Positions 1-6,969 are shown, counted from the first letter of the stretch. The stretch is DNA of 8,926 nucleotides from Verrucomicrobiota bacterium (GCA_025360895.1 JANYBF010000632.1:1-8926), one strand, 5' to 3'. Notes: generated by a model not told the origin, from the sequence alone. Made by a program: numbers and translations.

Positions 1-240
1 ATCAGCGAATTCGACACCGCGAGCATCAAAGAATTATTGATCGAAGCGCCGGAGAATTATGCGCACATCGTCAACAGCCTGGCGAAGTTGAGCAAGGGCA
101 CGCTGGACAATCAGAAGTATCGGGACTTCGTGCGCGAGCAACGCGACAAGGCGCTGGCGGCGCTCAACGAAGGCAAGGCCGAGGGTGGATTAACCAGCGA
201 GACGATCGCGAAGATCGAACGGGAGCTTCGCCTGCTATGA
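1..240 (+). CDS. Probable small terminase subunit, Mu gp27/DUF3486-like (5' partial)
   Basis: This reading frame is open from the first base of the window, so the start lies upstream and only the last 79 residues are seen. A TTG at 37 could be read as a start, but the frame continues upstream without a stop and there is no reason to prefer it. The visible part is highly charged and helical, with a Glu/Lys/Arg-rich central helix and a closing segment GGLTSETIAKIERELRLL. That closing segment resembles the end of Mu gp27-like proteins (DUF3486), which typically finish with a Gly-Leu-Ser, then a helix containing EIRRK-type residues. Its stop overlaps the start of the large terminase by 4 bases (ATGA at 237), which is where a DNA-recognition small terminase subunit is expected. 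The family call rests on C-terminal pattern and position. The N-terminal helix-turn-helix, which would settle it, is outside the window. Confidence 0.6.
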   Translation: MSEFDTASIKELLIEAPENYAHIVNSLAKLSKGTLDNQKYRDFVREQRDKALAALNEGKAEGGLTSETIAKIERELRLL

Positions 241-1550
241 AGCTCGACAAGTACTTCATGCCGTTCCAGGCCGGGGTGATCCGGGACACCAGCCCGCTGG
301 TGATCATTGAGAAGAGCCGGCAGATCGGGCTCTCGTACGCGGTGAGCTACAAGGCCGTGATTCTGGCGGGGAACAAGGCGGCCAAACTGGATGTGTGGGT
401 GATGAGCCGCGATGAGATTCAGGCCCGGCAGTTCATGCTCTATTGCAAACGCTGGGCGCGCGTCTTGAAGTTCGCGGCGACCGATCTGGGCGGCGTGCTC
501 ATCAACAGCGAAAAGGATATTTCGGCCCAGGCGCTCAAGTTCGCCAACGGCCTGTGCATCTACTGCCTCAGCTCGAATCCGGATGCCATCATCGGCAAGA
601 CCGGGCATGTGATTCTCGATGAGTTCGCGCCGCACAAAGAGCAGCGGGTTCTTTACTCGCTCGCCAAGCCGGTCACCCAATGGGGTGGCACACTCACCAT
701 TCTCTCGACGCATCGCGGCGTCGGCACGGTGTTTTACGAAATCATTCGCGACATCAAGGAGCGCAACAACCCCATGGGGTGGAGTCTGCACACCATTCCC
801 ATCCAGCTCGCCGTCGAGCAGGGCCTGGTGGAGAAAATCAATGCCGCCACCGGCAAGAGCGAGACGAATGCAGACTGGCTCGCCCGCATCCGCCGTGAGT
901 GCATAGATGAGGAACAATGGCTGCAAGAGTATTGCTGCATCGCGGCGGACGAGGCCTCGGCGTTCATCAGTTATGATTTTATTCGCAAATGCGAAGATGC
1001 CACCGCCTGGCGACCGCTCGATTATTTACTCGATTGCAAAAACCCGCTGTACCTCGGGTTCGATGTGGCGCGCAAGCATGACCTGAGCGTGATCGACATC
1101 GAGGAGAAGGTGGGCGACGTGCTGTGGGAACGGCATCGCATCGAGATGCGCGGCATCACTTTCAGCGAACAGCGCACGACCCTTTATCAATTGCTCCGGC
1201 TGCCGCAGGTGCGGCGCTGCTGCATTGATGAGACTGGCCTGGGCAAACAGATCGCCGAGGAAGCGCAACGCGAGTTTGGCTGGAAGATCTGGCCCATCAC
1301 TTTCACCCAACAGAGCAAGAGCGATCTCGCCTACCCGCTCCGCGCGGCCCACGAAGACGGCAAGCTGCGCTATCGCCGCGATGAAAAGCTGGCCAGCGAT
1401 CTGCGCGGCATCAAGAAGACCATCACCGTGGGCGGCAACGAACGTTTCGAAGGCGAGTCGGGTGATTCCCATTGTGACCGGTTCTGGGCCAAGGCCCTGG
1501 CGGTCTGCGCGGCGGCAATAAAAAATGAAGTGGGGGCCATGGTCGGATGA
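237..1550 (+). CDS. Terminase large subunit, Mu gp28-like
   Basis: This is the ATP-driven motor and nuclease that cuts phage DNA and packages it into the prohead through the portal. The 437-residue protein opens with a FQ...VIEKSRQIGLSYA-type segment (residues 10-35). This is the degenerate Walker A region typical of Mu gp28-like terminases, which lack a classic GKT loop. VILDEF at 125-130 is a good Walker B with the catalytic acidic pair D128/E129, and STHRG at 157-161 fits the coupling motif after it. The C-terminal RNase H-like nuclease is suggested by GFDVARKHDLSV (D276), CIDETGLG (D331) and GDSHCDRFWAKALA (D410/D414), giving the expected spaced acidic residues. The length is a little shorter than Mu gp28. 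The ATG overlaps the upstream stop as ATGA, and a GGGAG at 221-225 lies somewhat far upstream. The next gene overlaps in the same way, indicating translational coupling. Family assignment is strong; the exact nuclease residues are inferred. Confidence 0.9.
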   Translation: MKLDKYFMPFQAGVIRDTSPLVIIEKSRQIGLSYAVSYKAVILAGNKAAKLDVWVMSRDEIQARQFMLYCKRWARVLKFAATDLGGVLINSEKDISAQALKFANGLCIYCLSSNPDAIIGKTGHVILDEFAPHKEQRVLYSLAKPVTQWGGTLTILSTHRGVGTVFYEIIRDIKERNNPMGWSLHTIPIQLAVEQGLVEKINAATGKSETNADWLARIRRECIDEEQWLQEYCCIAADEASAFISYDFIRKCEDATAWRPLDYLLDCKNPLYLGFDVARKHDLSVIDIEEKVGDVLWERHRIEMRGITFSEQRTTLYQLLRLPQVRRCCIDETGLGKQIAEEAQREFGWKIWPITFTQQSKSDLAYPLRAAHEDGKLRYRRDEKLASDLRGIKKTITVGGNERFEGESGDSHCDRFWAKALAVCAAAIKNEVGAMVG

Positions 1551-3922
1551 AACTTTCTCTTAACATCGGCAAACGCGAGTTTGGTTTTAGCATTGGCCAG
1601 AAGTCGCTGAACCCGGTCGAGGACTTTCTGCGCGGCGACCATGGCGAGAGCCGCAGCGGGGCGGACCTCAGCTCGCCCTATTCCCAATCCATCTGGGTTT
1701 ATGTGGCGATCAGCATTCTCGCGGAGAACGTGGCCCAGATTCCGTTTCGCTTCTCGCGCGGCCAGGCGGGCGGGGATGATCTCATCGAGAGCGGGCCGGT
1801 GGTGGACCTGTTCAACCGGCCGCATCCTACGTTGGATCGCGGGCTGTTTTGGAATCTCGTCGTCACCTGGCTCATGTTGCGCGGTGAATTCTTTGTGATG
1901 CCGCAGGACGGCGCGGGGCAACCCGTGGCGCTGAGCCCGACGCGGCGCTCGCGCATCCAACAAATGATCACGTTGCCGCCGGAGATGTTCTGGCACGTCG
2001 TGCAGGGTTACGATCTCGCCGGCTGGCGGTTCACCGGCGCGCCGCTGCTCTCGCCCGTGGCCTCCCAGATGTTGCTGCCCGAGGAGGTCATTCATTCCCG
2101 CACCCCGAATCCCTATTTATATTGGCGCGGCATGTCGCCGCTGACCGTGGCGAGTGTGGCGATGGCGACGGATTACGCCGCCGCACAATTCATGCGGGGC
2201 CTGATGGTGAACAATGCCGATACCGGCGTGATTGTGCAGACCGATCAGCAACTCGACGAAGTCCAGCGAGAGCAGATGCTGGCCGCGTTGCGCGATCGCA
2301 AGCGCAAGGCCGGCACGGCGGATCGCCCGTTGTTGCTCTGGGGTGGGGCGCAAGTGGTCAAGCCCACCGTGAGCAGTGCCGACATGCAGTTCCTTGCGCA
2401 CCGCGAAATGAACCGCCGGGAGATCGGCGCGATCTTTCGCGTGCCCGATTTTGCGATGGGCTTCTCGCAACAGCGCACGCTCGGCACGGGCGCGGGCGCG
2501 GAGCAAGAGCGCTACAACTTTATCGAGAGCACCATCACCCCGTTGTGTCGCCGGTTGGAAGCGGCCTTCGAGCCGATTGTGAAAAGTTTCGGCCCGGATA
2601 TTTTCGGCTGGTTCGATGTCGAAAGCCTACCGGTGATGCAGGAAGCCCGGCGGACGCGCGTGGATACGGCCACCAAGATGTTCAACATGGGCGTGCCGTT
2701 CAACCAACTCAACTCGGTCTATGATTTGGGCTTCGAAGATTTGCCCTGGGGCGACAAGGGCTATCTGCCCTTCAGCTTGCAGGAAGTCACGCCCGGCCCG
2801 GCGCTGCCGGCCAGCCCCGACCCGACGGCGCTGCCCGCTGATCCGAATAAAAATCTCCTCGCGCGCGCCCTCCGGCTGCTGACGCCGCCGCATGTCTGCG
2901 CGCCCAACCCCGAATACGAGGCCGCGCTCAAGGGCAGCATCAACCTCAAGAAATCCAAACTAAAACGCTTTTTCTTCGAGCAACGCAACCGCGTGCTCGC
3001 CAATTTAACGAACGAGACGCGGGCGGCCACGCGCGCGATTGATGACCTTTTTAATACCGACGACGAGAACAAGGATCTCCTGGGCAAGCTGCGTTCGCTG
3101 TTGATTGCGGACCTCGAGTACGGCGGGGCGCAACTGTTCAATGAGATTGGCGCGATCGATTTCAAACTGCCGCCGCTGGCGGCGATCAAGTTCCTCAACG
3201 CGCGCGAACCCGCCATCAAGGGCATCAACGCCACCACCTGGGACGCGCTCAAGAGTTCTTTGAGCGAAGGGCTGAGCGGCGGTGAATCCTTTGCCGATCT
3301 GAGCGACCGCGTGAAAGCCGTTTACAACGTGGCCGAAGGCCGGGCCGACATGATTGCGCTCACCGAAACCAACACCGCCACGAACGCCGGCCGCTACGAG
3401 GGCATGACGGAGGCGAAGGTGGAACGCAAGGGCTGGCGCACTTCGCACCTGGAGAATTCCCGGCTCACCCATATCGAGAACGAGATCAAGAGCCAGGCTG
3501 AGGGCGGCATCCCGATTGATGACCTCTGGCCCAACGGCCTCTTGTTTCCCAGCGATCCGGAAGGCGACGCCGGCGAGGTGATCAATTGCCACTGTTTCGG
3601 GTACGCGGTCGCGGGCAAGGGTTTCACTAATTCTGCCTGCCCCACCGAGTTCATGTCGTTTATTGAGTATCAAGCGCGCCGCGCGGAGCCTTTGCAAAAC
3701 GCCGGGGCGCCTTTGCAAAACGATTTGCCAGCCCAAAGCCCAGTGTCGCCCCCGCCGGAAATCAAAACGCCGCCAGCGCCCGCGCCCGCGCCCGCGCCAC
3801 CGCAACAGATCCACATCAATGTCTCAGTGCAGCCCGGAGCGCCGACTAAATCGAGCATCGCTTTTGTGCGGGACGATCAGGGACACATTACCGGCGCCAC
3901 CAAAGAGGAAACCACAGCATGA
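1547..3922 (+). CDS. HK97-family portal protein fused to a Mu F-like head morphogenesis domain
   Basis: The portal forms the dodecameric ring at the unique capsid vertex through which DNA enters. Residues about 20-410 match the HK97-type portal pattern: SIWVYVAISILAENVAQIPF (49-68), VVDLFNRPHPT (85-95), a LRGEFFVM strand (111-118), VIHSR...YWRGMSPL (181-199), ADTGVIVQ (224-231) and RREIGAIFRVPDFAMGF (290-306). A Pro-rich linker (about 415-455) leads to a second, helical region (about 460-690) that ends in the Mu F signature: LTETNTATNAGR (605-616), GWRTSHLENSRLTHIENE (629-646), then a spaced INCHC (679-683). In Mu these are two separate genes. The last 100 residues are low-complexity, with an APAPAPAPAPP run near 744-751 and a repeated PLQN motif. 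At 791 residues it is about twice the size of a plain HK97 portal. The start is set by the ATGA overlap with the terminase. I see no frameshift between the domains, so the fusion appears real. Confidence 0.9.
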   Translation: MKLSLNIGKREFGFSIGQKSLNPVEDFLRGDHGESRSGADLSSPYSQSIWVYVAISILAENVAQIPFRFSRGQAGGDDLIESGPVVDLFNRPHPTLDRGLFWNLVVTWLMLRGEFFVMPQDGAGQPVALSPTRRSRIQQMITLPPEMFWHVVQGYDLAGWRFTGAPLLSPVASQMLLPEEVIHSRTPNPYLYWRGMSPLTVASVAMATDYAAAQFMRGLMVNNADTGVIVQTDQQLDEVQREQMLAALRDRKRKAGTADRPLLLWGGAQVVKPTVSSADMQFLAHREMNRREIGAIFRVPDFAMGFSQQRTLGTGAGAEQERYNFIESTITPLCRRLEAAFEPIVKSFGPDIFGWFDVESLPVMQEARRTRVDTATKMFNMGVPFNQLNSVYDLGFEDLPWGDKGYLPFSLQEVTPGPALPASPDPTALPADPNKNLLARALRLLTPPHVCAPNPEYEAALKGSINLKKSKLKRFFFEQRNRVLANLTNETRAATRAIDDLFNTDDENKDLLGKLRSLLIADLEYGGAQLFNEIGAIDFKLPPLAAIKFLNAREPAIKGINATTWDALKSSLSEGLSGGESFADLSDRVKAVYNVAEGRADMIALTETNTATNAGRYEGMTEAKVERKGWRTSHLENSRLTHIENEIKSQAEGGIPIDDLWPNGLLFPSDPEGDAGEVINCHCFGYAVAGKGFTNSACPTEFMSFIEYQARRAEPLQNAGAPLQNDLPAQSPVSPPPEIKTPPAPAPAPAPPQQIHINVSVQPGAPTKSSIAFVRDDQGHITGATKEETTA
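3689..3722 (+). repeat. Short direct repeat pair in the portal C-terminal tail
   Basis: The 13-base string CCTTTGCAAAACG occurs at 3689-3701 and again at 3710-3722, in the same codon phase, 21 bases apart. It encodes the doubled PLQN in the disordered tail of the portal fusion. It is best read as small-scale slippage or duplication in a low-complexity coding region, next to the Pro-Ala (GCGCCC-rich) run at about 3776-3800. No regulatory role is implied. Confidence 0.6.
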
Positions 3923-4314
3923 GTTTAAGCACCGCCATCATCGCCCGCAACGCCGCGCTCGACGCGCAATCGCCGCTGGCCAACACCGGCTACTTGCGGA
4001 TTTATTCCGGCGCGAAACCCGCCACGCCGGAGACGGCCGTCAGCGGGACGCTGCTCGCCACGTTGCGCCTGAACGCCACGGCGTTCGGTGCGGCTTCGGG
4101 CGGCGTTATCACCGCCAATGCCATAACGGCAGACACCAACGCGGCGGCGAGCGGCACCGCTGGCTACTTCCGGATTTTGAAATCGGATGGCACCAGTGCG
4201 CTGTTCGACGGCACCGTCGGCACCAGCGGCGCCGACCTGAATCTCAACTCCGTCGCCATCAGCGCCGGGGCCACCGTGTCAGTAACCAGCCTCACCATCA
4301 CCGACCCGCAATAA
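3919..4314 (+). CDS. Small beta-rich phage protein of unknown function
   Basis: This is a 131-residue protein that I cannot name. Its pattern is familiar from uncharacterised small proteins in phage structural regions: GYLRIYSGAKPATPETAVSG (24-43), a middle part with Gly-Ala-Asn-rich strands, then GTAGYFRILKSDGTSALFDG and GTSGADLNLNS near the end. It is rich in Ala, Thr, Ser and Gly with alternating hydrophobics, suggesting an all-beta fold, and has no signal peptide or membrane segment. The start overlaps the portal stop as ATGA and is backed by a good Shine-Dalgarno site (GAGGA at 3905-3909, nine bases upstream). Position directly after the portal and composition suggest a virion-associated protein such as a decoration, stabilisation or fibre component. 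That role is inference. Confidence 0.75.
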   Translation: MSLSTAIIARNAALDAQSPLANTGYLRIYSGAKPATPETAVSGTLLATLRLNATAFGAASGGVITANAITADTNAAASGTAGYFRILKSDGTSALFDGTVGTSGADLNLNSVAISAGATVSVTSLTITDPQ

Positions 4315-4315
4315 C

Positions 4316-4333
4316 CCTTAACTAAAAAAAACT
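4316..4333 (+). promoter_or_regulatory. A-rich leader directly before the 4334 start
   Basis: The short gap between two genes contains CTTAACTAAAAAAAACT immediately before ATG. There is no purine-rich AGGAGG-like site, so initiation here probably depends on the unstructured A tract or on coupling to the upstream gene. A comparable A tract lies immediately before the ATG at 8561. Confidence 0.4.
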
Positions 4334-4894
4334 ATGGCCGACGGATTATTCTACAACGATCTGCGCGAACCTTTCGTGGCAGCCGACCTCGCGGCAATTT
4401 CGCCGTTGGCGACCGCCGTGGCGCTTTACCCGCCATCGAACTTTCCCGTCCTGGGCGGCCAGTACTTCGGGCGGCCGGGAAAAGCAATCAACATCAAACT
4501 CTTTGGCCGCTGCACCTCGGGCGCCACGCCCGGCAACGTGAGTTTCGCCATCTACTACGGCACGGGGGCCAGCGCGAACGGAGTGCTGTTGGCGTCATCG
4601 GGACCGGTGGCCTGGATCGCCAGCCAGACGAACATGAGTTTCCAGGTTGACGTGGACGTGGTGTGCCGCTCGACGGGATCGGCCGGCACGTTGTTCTGCA
4701 CCGGCCTGGCATTATTCAACGTCGCGGCGGTGGCTTCCACCACCGCCCCGCTGCTCATCCCGGCAACGGCGCCGGTGGTTTCGGGCGCCTGCGACCTCAC
4801 TTCCGCCCAGATCATCAGCGTGCAGATGATCCGGTCGGGCTCCACGGCGGAGACGGCCCAGATTCATCAGATGTTCGTCACCGCGAGGAACTGA
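4334..4894 (+). CDS. Beta-rich hypothetical phage structural protein
   Basis: This is a 186-residue protein with no recognisable catalytic motif. It is made of alternating hydrophobic and small polar residues with Gly-rich turns: INIKLFGRCTSGATPGNVSFAIYYGTG (52-78), MSFQVDVDVVCR (101-112), TLFCTGLALFNV (119-130) and a closing ISVQMIRSGSTAETAQIHQMFV (161-182). This alternation suggests a jelly-roll or related beta-sandwich, as in capsid decoration and tail-spike base domains. Three of its cysteines, C60, C111 and C122, lie in predicted strands. There is no signal peptide. It starts 19 bases after the previous stop, behind an A-rich tract, and ends two bases before the next start codon. A virion surface or fibre role is inferred from fold character and location only. 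Confidence 0.7.
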   Translation: MADGLFYNDLREPFVAADLAAISPLATAVALYPPSNFPVLGGQYFGRPGKAINIKLFGRCTSGATPGNVSFAIYYGTGASANGVLLASSGPVAWIASQTNMSFQVDVDVVCRSTGSAGTLFCTGLALFNVAAVASTTAPLLIPATAPVVSGACDLTSAQIISVQMIRSGSTAETAQIHQMFVTARN

Positions 4895-4896
4895 GC

Positions 4897-5355
4897 ATGG
4901 TCAACGGCGCGACCTCATTCAACTTCAAGCTGGCGGCGTTAATGTCGCCGGCGGGCAGGCTCGCGCCGTTCCTGCCGCTGTATCCGCGCAGTGTGGTCGG
5001 CCAGGACAATCCGTACCCGGACGCCTGGAGTTTGCCCGCGCTGCCGCTGCCGCTGTTAATGCGGGTGGCGAGATTTAACCGCAGCATGGCCTTTCCGCGC
5101 ATGATGCCGATCCCGCCGATCCGCCACACTCTTACCGGCACGACCAAAGACAGTTCCGGAGCGGCGTTGGGTGGCTGCCGGGTAGACCTGTTTGATACCG
5201 CCGCCGAAGCGTTCCTGGGCACCGCGACGTCCGATGCCAGCGGAAATTACAATGTCGGACCGGCCTCGCCGGAGAAGCCACAATTCTGCCGCGCCTATCT
5301 GGCGGGCAGTCCGGACGTGGCTGGGACCACGAGGAATGATCTCAAGGGCCAATAA
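4897..5355 (+). CDS. Phage protein with C-terminal transthyretin/carboxypeptidase-regulatory-like domain
   Basis: This is a 152-residue protein in two parts. The first 77 residues are Pro- and Leu-rich and probably extended, for example PALPLPLLMRVARF (47-60) and MMPIPPIRH (69-77). From residue 78 there is a recognisable pattern of the carboxypeptidase-regulatory or transthyretin-like fold: LTGTTKDSSGAALGGCRVDLFDT (79-101), then TSDASGNYNVG (111-121), then FCRAYLAGSPDVAGTTRNDL. Such domains are common in phage fibre and appendage proteins, where they mediate assembly or surface binding. The frame is open further upstream, but the ATG at 4897 is chosen because GAGGA at 4885-4889 sits seven bases before it and the preceding gene ends at 4894. 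The stop overlaps the next ATG by one base (TAATG). The exact role in the virion is not known. Confidence 0.75.
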   Translation: MVNGATSFNFKLAALMSPAGRLAPFLPLYPRSVVGQDNPYPDAWSLPALPLPLLMRVARFNRSMAFPRMMPIPPIRHTLTGTTKDSSGAALGGCRVDLFDTAAEAFLGTATSDASGNYNVGPASPEKPQFCRAYLAGSPDVAGTTRNDLKGQ

Positions 5356-6251
5356 TGCCTGATATTTTTCTATACGCGGGTCAGCCGCAGCCGAATGACA
5401 TCCGGCTGAGTGACCCTACGGTGCTGCTCAGTTCCGGCAACATCGGAACGGCGGCGTTGACGGAATCGCCTCAGACGCTCGCGGCGAACGGATTGGAAAT
5501 CTTCACCGGGACGGCGGCGCTGGCGGAATCGCTTCAGACGCTGGCGGCCAGCGGCCAGTTGAGCTTCACCGGCTCGGCGGCGTTGACGGAATCGCCTCAG
5601 ACGCTGGCGGCGAACGGATTGGAAATCTTCACCGGGACGGCGGCGCTGACGGAAGCGCTTCAGACGCTGGCGGCCAGCGGCCAGTTGAGCTTCACCGGCT
5701 CGGCGGCGTTGACCGAAGCGGCCCAAACGCTCAATGCCGCCGGATTGGAAATCTTCACCGGCACTTCCGGGTTGACCGAAGCGGCGCCAACGCTCGCGGC
5801 CAGCGGCCAGTTGAGCTTCACCGGGACGGCGGCGTTGACCGAGACGGCCCAAACGCTCGATGCCAGCGGCCAGTTGATTTTCACCGGCACGGCCGCGAGC
5901 ACCGAAACGGCGACGACCTTCACCGGCGCGGGCGCGGTCGGCACGATCGGTGTCAGCGGCGATGCCGCGCTCACGCTGGCCGCGCAAACCTTGACCGCGA
6001 CCGGCGCGGCGACGGCGGCGGCGGCGGGCGGGCGGGTGACGTCGGCCCGCTGGCGAACGGTGCAACCAGTGATTACCGGCGCGGGGGCGCTGACCTTGCA
6101 ACCCGCGCGCATGAACGCTGCGGGCCGCGTGCAGCCGCGGATCGAAGGCCTCATTGCCACCAGCTTCGGCCCGCACCGGGTGCGGATGTCGGGGGAAAAT
6201 TATGACGCGCCCGGCGACATCCTGCGGGCCTTGACGCTACTTGAATTATGA
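5355..6251 (+). CDS. Tandem-repeat phage structural/fibre-like protein
   Basis: This is a 298-residue protein. A unique N-terminus (1-30, MPDIFLYAGQPQPNDIRLSD...) is followed by seven 21-residue repeats (31-177) of the pattern GTAALTE-x-x-QTLAA-x-G-x-x-x-FT, then decayed repeats to about 220. A distinct C-terminal region (about 223-298) contains RVTSARWRTVQPVITG, ARMNAAGRVQPRIEG and PHRVRMSGENYDAPGDILRALTLLEL. The repeats are Ala/Thr/Leu-rich with no Cys and alternate between endings NGLEIFT and SGQLSFT, giving a 42-residue super-repeat. Similar TAALTE-type repeats occur in phage and prophage structural proteins. They suggest an elongated beta solenoid or fibre, but I know no proven function. 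The start overlaps the previous stop (TAATG) and the end overlaps the protease start (ATGA). Confidence 0.75.
   Translation: MPDIFLYAGQPQPNDIRLSDPTVLLSSGNIGTAALTESPQTLAANGLEIFTGTAALAESLQTLAASGQLSFTGSAALTESPQTLAANGLEIFTGTAALTEALQTLAASGQLSFTGSAALTEAAQTLNAAGLEIFTGTSGLTEAAPTLAASGQLSFTGTAALTETAQTLDASGQLIFTGTAASTETATTFTGAGAVGTIGVSGDAALTLAAQTLTATGAATAAAAGGRVTSARWRTVQPVITGAGALTLQPARMNAAGRVQPRIEGLIATSFGPHRVRMSGENYDAPGDILRALTLLEL
5445..5885 (+). repeat. Seven 63-bp in-frame tandem repeats with 126-bp higher-order period
   Basis: Units begin at 5445, 5508, 5571, 5634, 5697, 5760 and 5823, each 63 bp and encoding 21 residues. Units alternate between two subtypes, so the true period for the first four is 126 bp. 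The copies 5451-5576 and 5577-5702 differ by only about three bases by eye (a c/g, a g/a and a t/g change), showing a recent duplication. Units 5 to 7 are more diverged. Repeat-like sequence decays after 5886 into Ala/Thr-rich coding sequence. Confidence 0.9.
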
Positions 6252-6922
6252 AAAACATCGCAAATGAATTTGGCGAACGCGCCGTGACGCTGTGCGACGG
6301 CCGGGCCGGGCTGCGGGGCGGGCTCGAAGTCAAAGCCACCGCCGACACCAATCTGCCCATCATCGAGTTCACCGCCAGCGATGATACGCTGGACCGCTAC
6401 GACGAGGTGATCGAGGCCAAGGGTTGGGATCTCACCAATTACCGGCGCAACCCCGTGTTCCAAAACTCCCACAAGTACGGGGATGTCATGCATACGCTGG
6501 GCAAGAGTCTGCTCACCGAAGTGCGCGGCAACGCGCTGGTGCAGCGCATCGAGTTCGCGGTGGCCATCAACCCGGTGGCCAAACTGACCTACGATCTCTA
6601 TCGCGGCGGCTTTCTCAACGCCGTGAGTGTGGGCTTCATTCCGATTGAGTGGGAGGACGGCGGCGGGGCGACCGCGTATCGCCGGAAGTTTTTGAAGCAG
6701 GAATTGCTCGAACTTTCCGCCGTCTCGCTTCCCGCGAATCCCAACGCCTTGCAAAACGCTCTCAAGGCGGGCGCGGTGGATCTCGCCGAACTCCGCGACC
6801 TCGCGGAGTTCCTCAAAGAATTTTGCAGCGCACCGGCAGCCCCCGTAACCCAGTCCGGCGTCTCCGGTACGGCGGGCGATGAGACGCAGCTGCTGCATTG
6901 GGTAAAGCAGTTAATCCGCTAA
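6248..6922 (+). CDS. HK97-family prohead protease (peptidase S78)
   Basis: This is the capsid maturation protease, which is packaged inside the prohead and cleaves the N-terminal delta region of the capsid protein before expansion. The 224-residue protein has the S78 layout: IIEFTASDDTLDRYDEVIEAKGWDLTNYRRNPVFQNSH (38-75) carrying the likely catalytic His75, GGFLNAVSVGF (120-130) carrying the likely nucleophile Ser127, and FLKQELLELSAVSLPANPNA (148-167), the conserved segment near the end of the domain. Residues about 175-224 form a charged, then Ala/Pro-rich tail that may be a capsid-targeting segment. The length is close to that of HK97 gp4. The ATG overlaps the preceding stop as ATGA. The capsid gene follows after 47 bases, the usual order. 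Domain assignment is strong; the choice of active-site residues is from family pattern. Confidence 0.92.
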   Translation: MKNIANEFGERAVTLCDGRAGLRGGLEVKATADTNLPIIEFTASDDTLDRYDEVIEAKGWDLTNYRRNPVFQNSHKYGDVMHTLGKSLLTEVRGNALVQRIEFAVAINPVAKLTYDLYRGGFLNAVSVGFIPIEWEDGGGATAYRRKFLKQELLELSAVSLPANPNALQNALKAGAVDLAELRDLAEFLKEFCSAPAAPVTQSGVSGTAGDETQLLHWVKQLIR

Positions 6923-6969
6923 ATAAAAAAAACAACCGGGCCGGAAGGCCCAGAAAGTAAAAGATCGTT
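6923..6969 (+). other. Intergenic spacer with A tract and GNRA-capped hairpin
   Basis: The spacer between protease and capsid genes starts with an A-rich run (6923-6932). It is followed by a 5-bp all-GC stem GGGCC/GGCCC (6938-6942 with 6947-6951) closed by a GGAA loop, which fits the GNRA tetraloop rule. No T run follows on the + strand, so it is not a standard terminator for this operon. On the minus strand the same hairpin is followed five bases later by a T tract, but no minus-strand gene is visible to use it. It may modulate or stabilise the highly expressed capsid mRNA; that is inference. A weak GAAAG lies upstream of the capsid ATG. Confidence 0.5.

Noticed and set aside
37..39. TTG as the start of the first gene
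   Set aside because: The same frame is open to the first base of the window, so the gene more likely begins upstream and is truncated by the window edge.
111..926. Minus-strand open frame opposite the terminase start
   Set aside because: It is fully contained opposite well-supported terminase genes, has low-complexity composition and no family resemblance.
3005..3814. Minus-strand open frame opposite the MuF half of the portal fusion
   Set aside because: It is Arg/Gly-rich shadow sequence; the + strand carries a complete MuF motif set.
4663..4896. Upstream extension of the 4897 gene
   Set aside because: The frame is open back to 4663, but it overlaps the preceding gene by more than 200 bases. 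A good ribosome site supports the start at 4897.
5445..5885. CRISPR-like array
   Set aside because: Repeats are contiguous 63-bp coding units in phase with a single frame and have no unique spacers between them.
5370..6176. Minus-strand open frame across the repeat gene
   Set aside because: Its repetitiveness is inherited from the 63-bp units on the + strand. It gives an Arg/Gln/Gly-rich product with no motif.
6923..6951. Minus-strand intrinsic terminator
   Set aside because: The hairpin plus T tract reads as one on the minus strand, but no minus-strand gene leads into it and the stem is only 5 bp.
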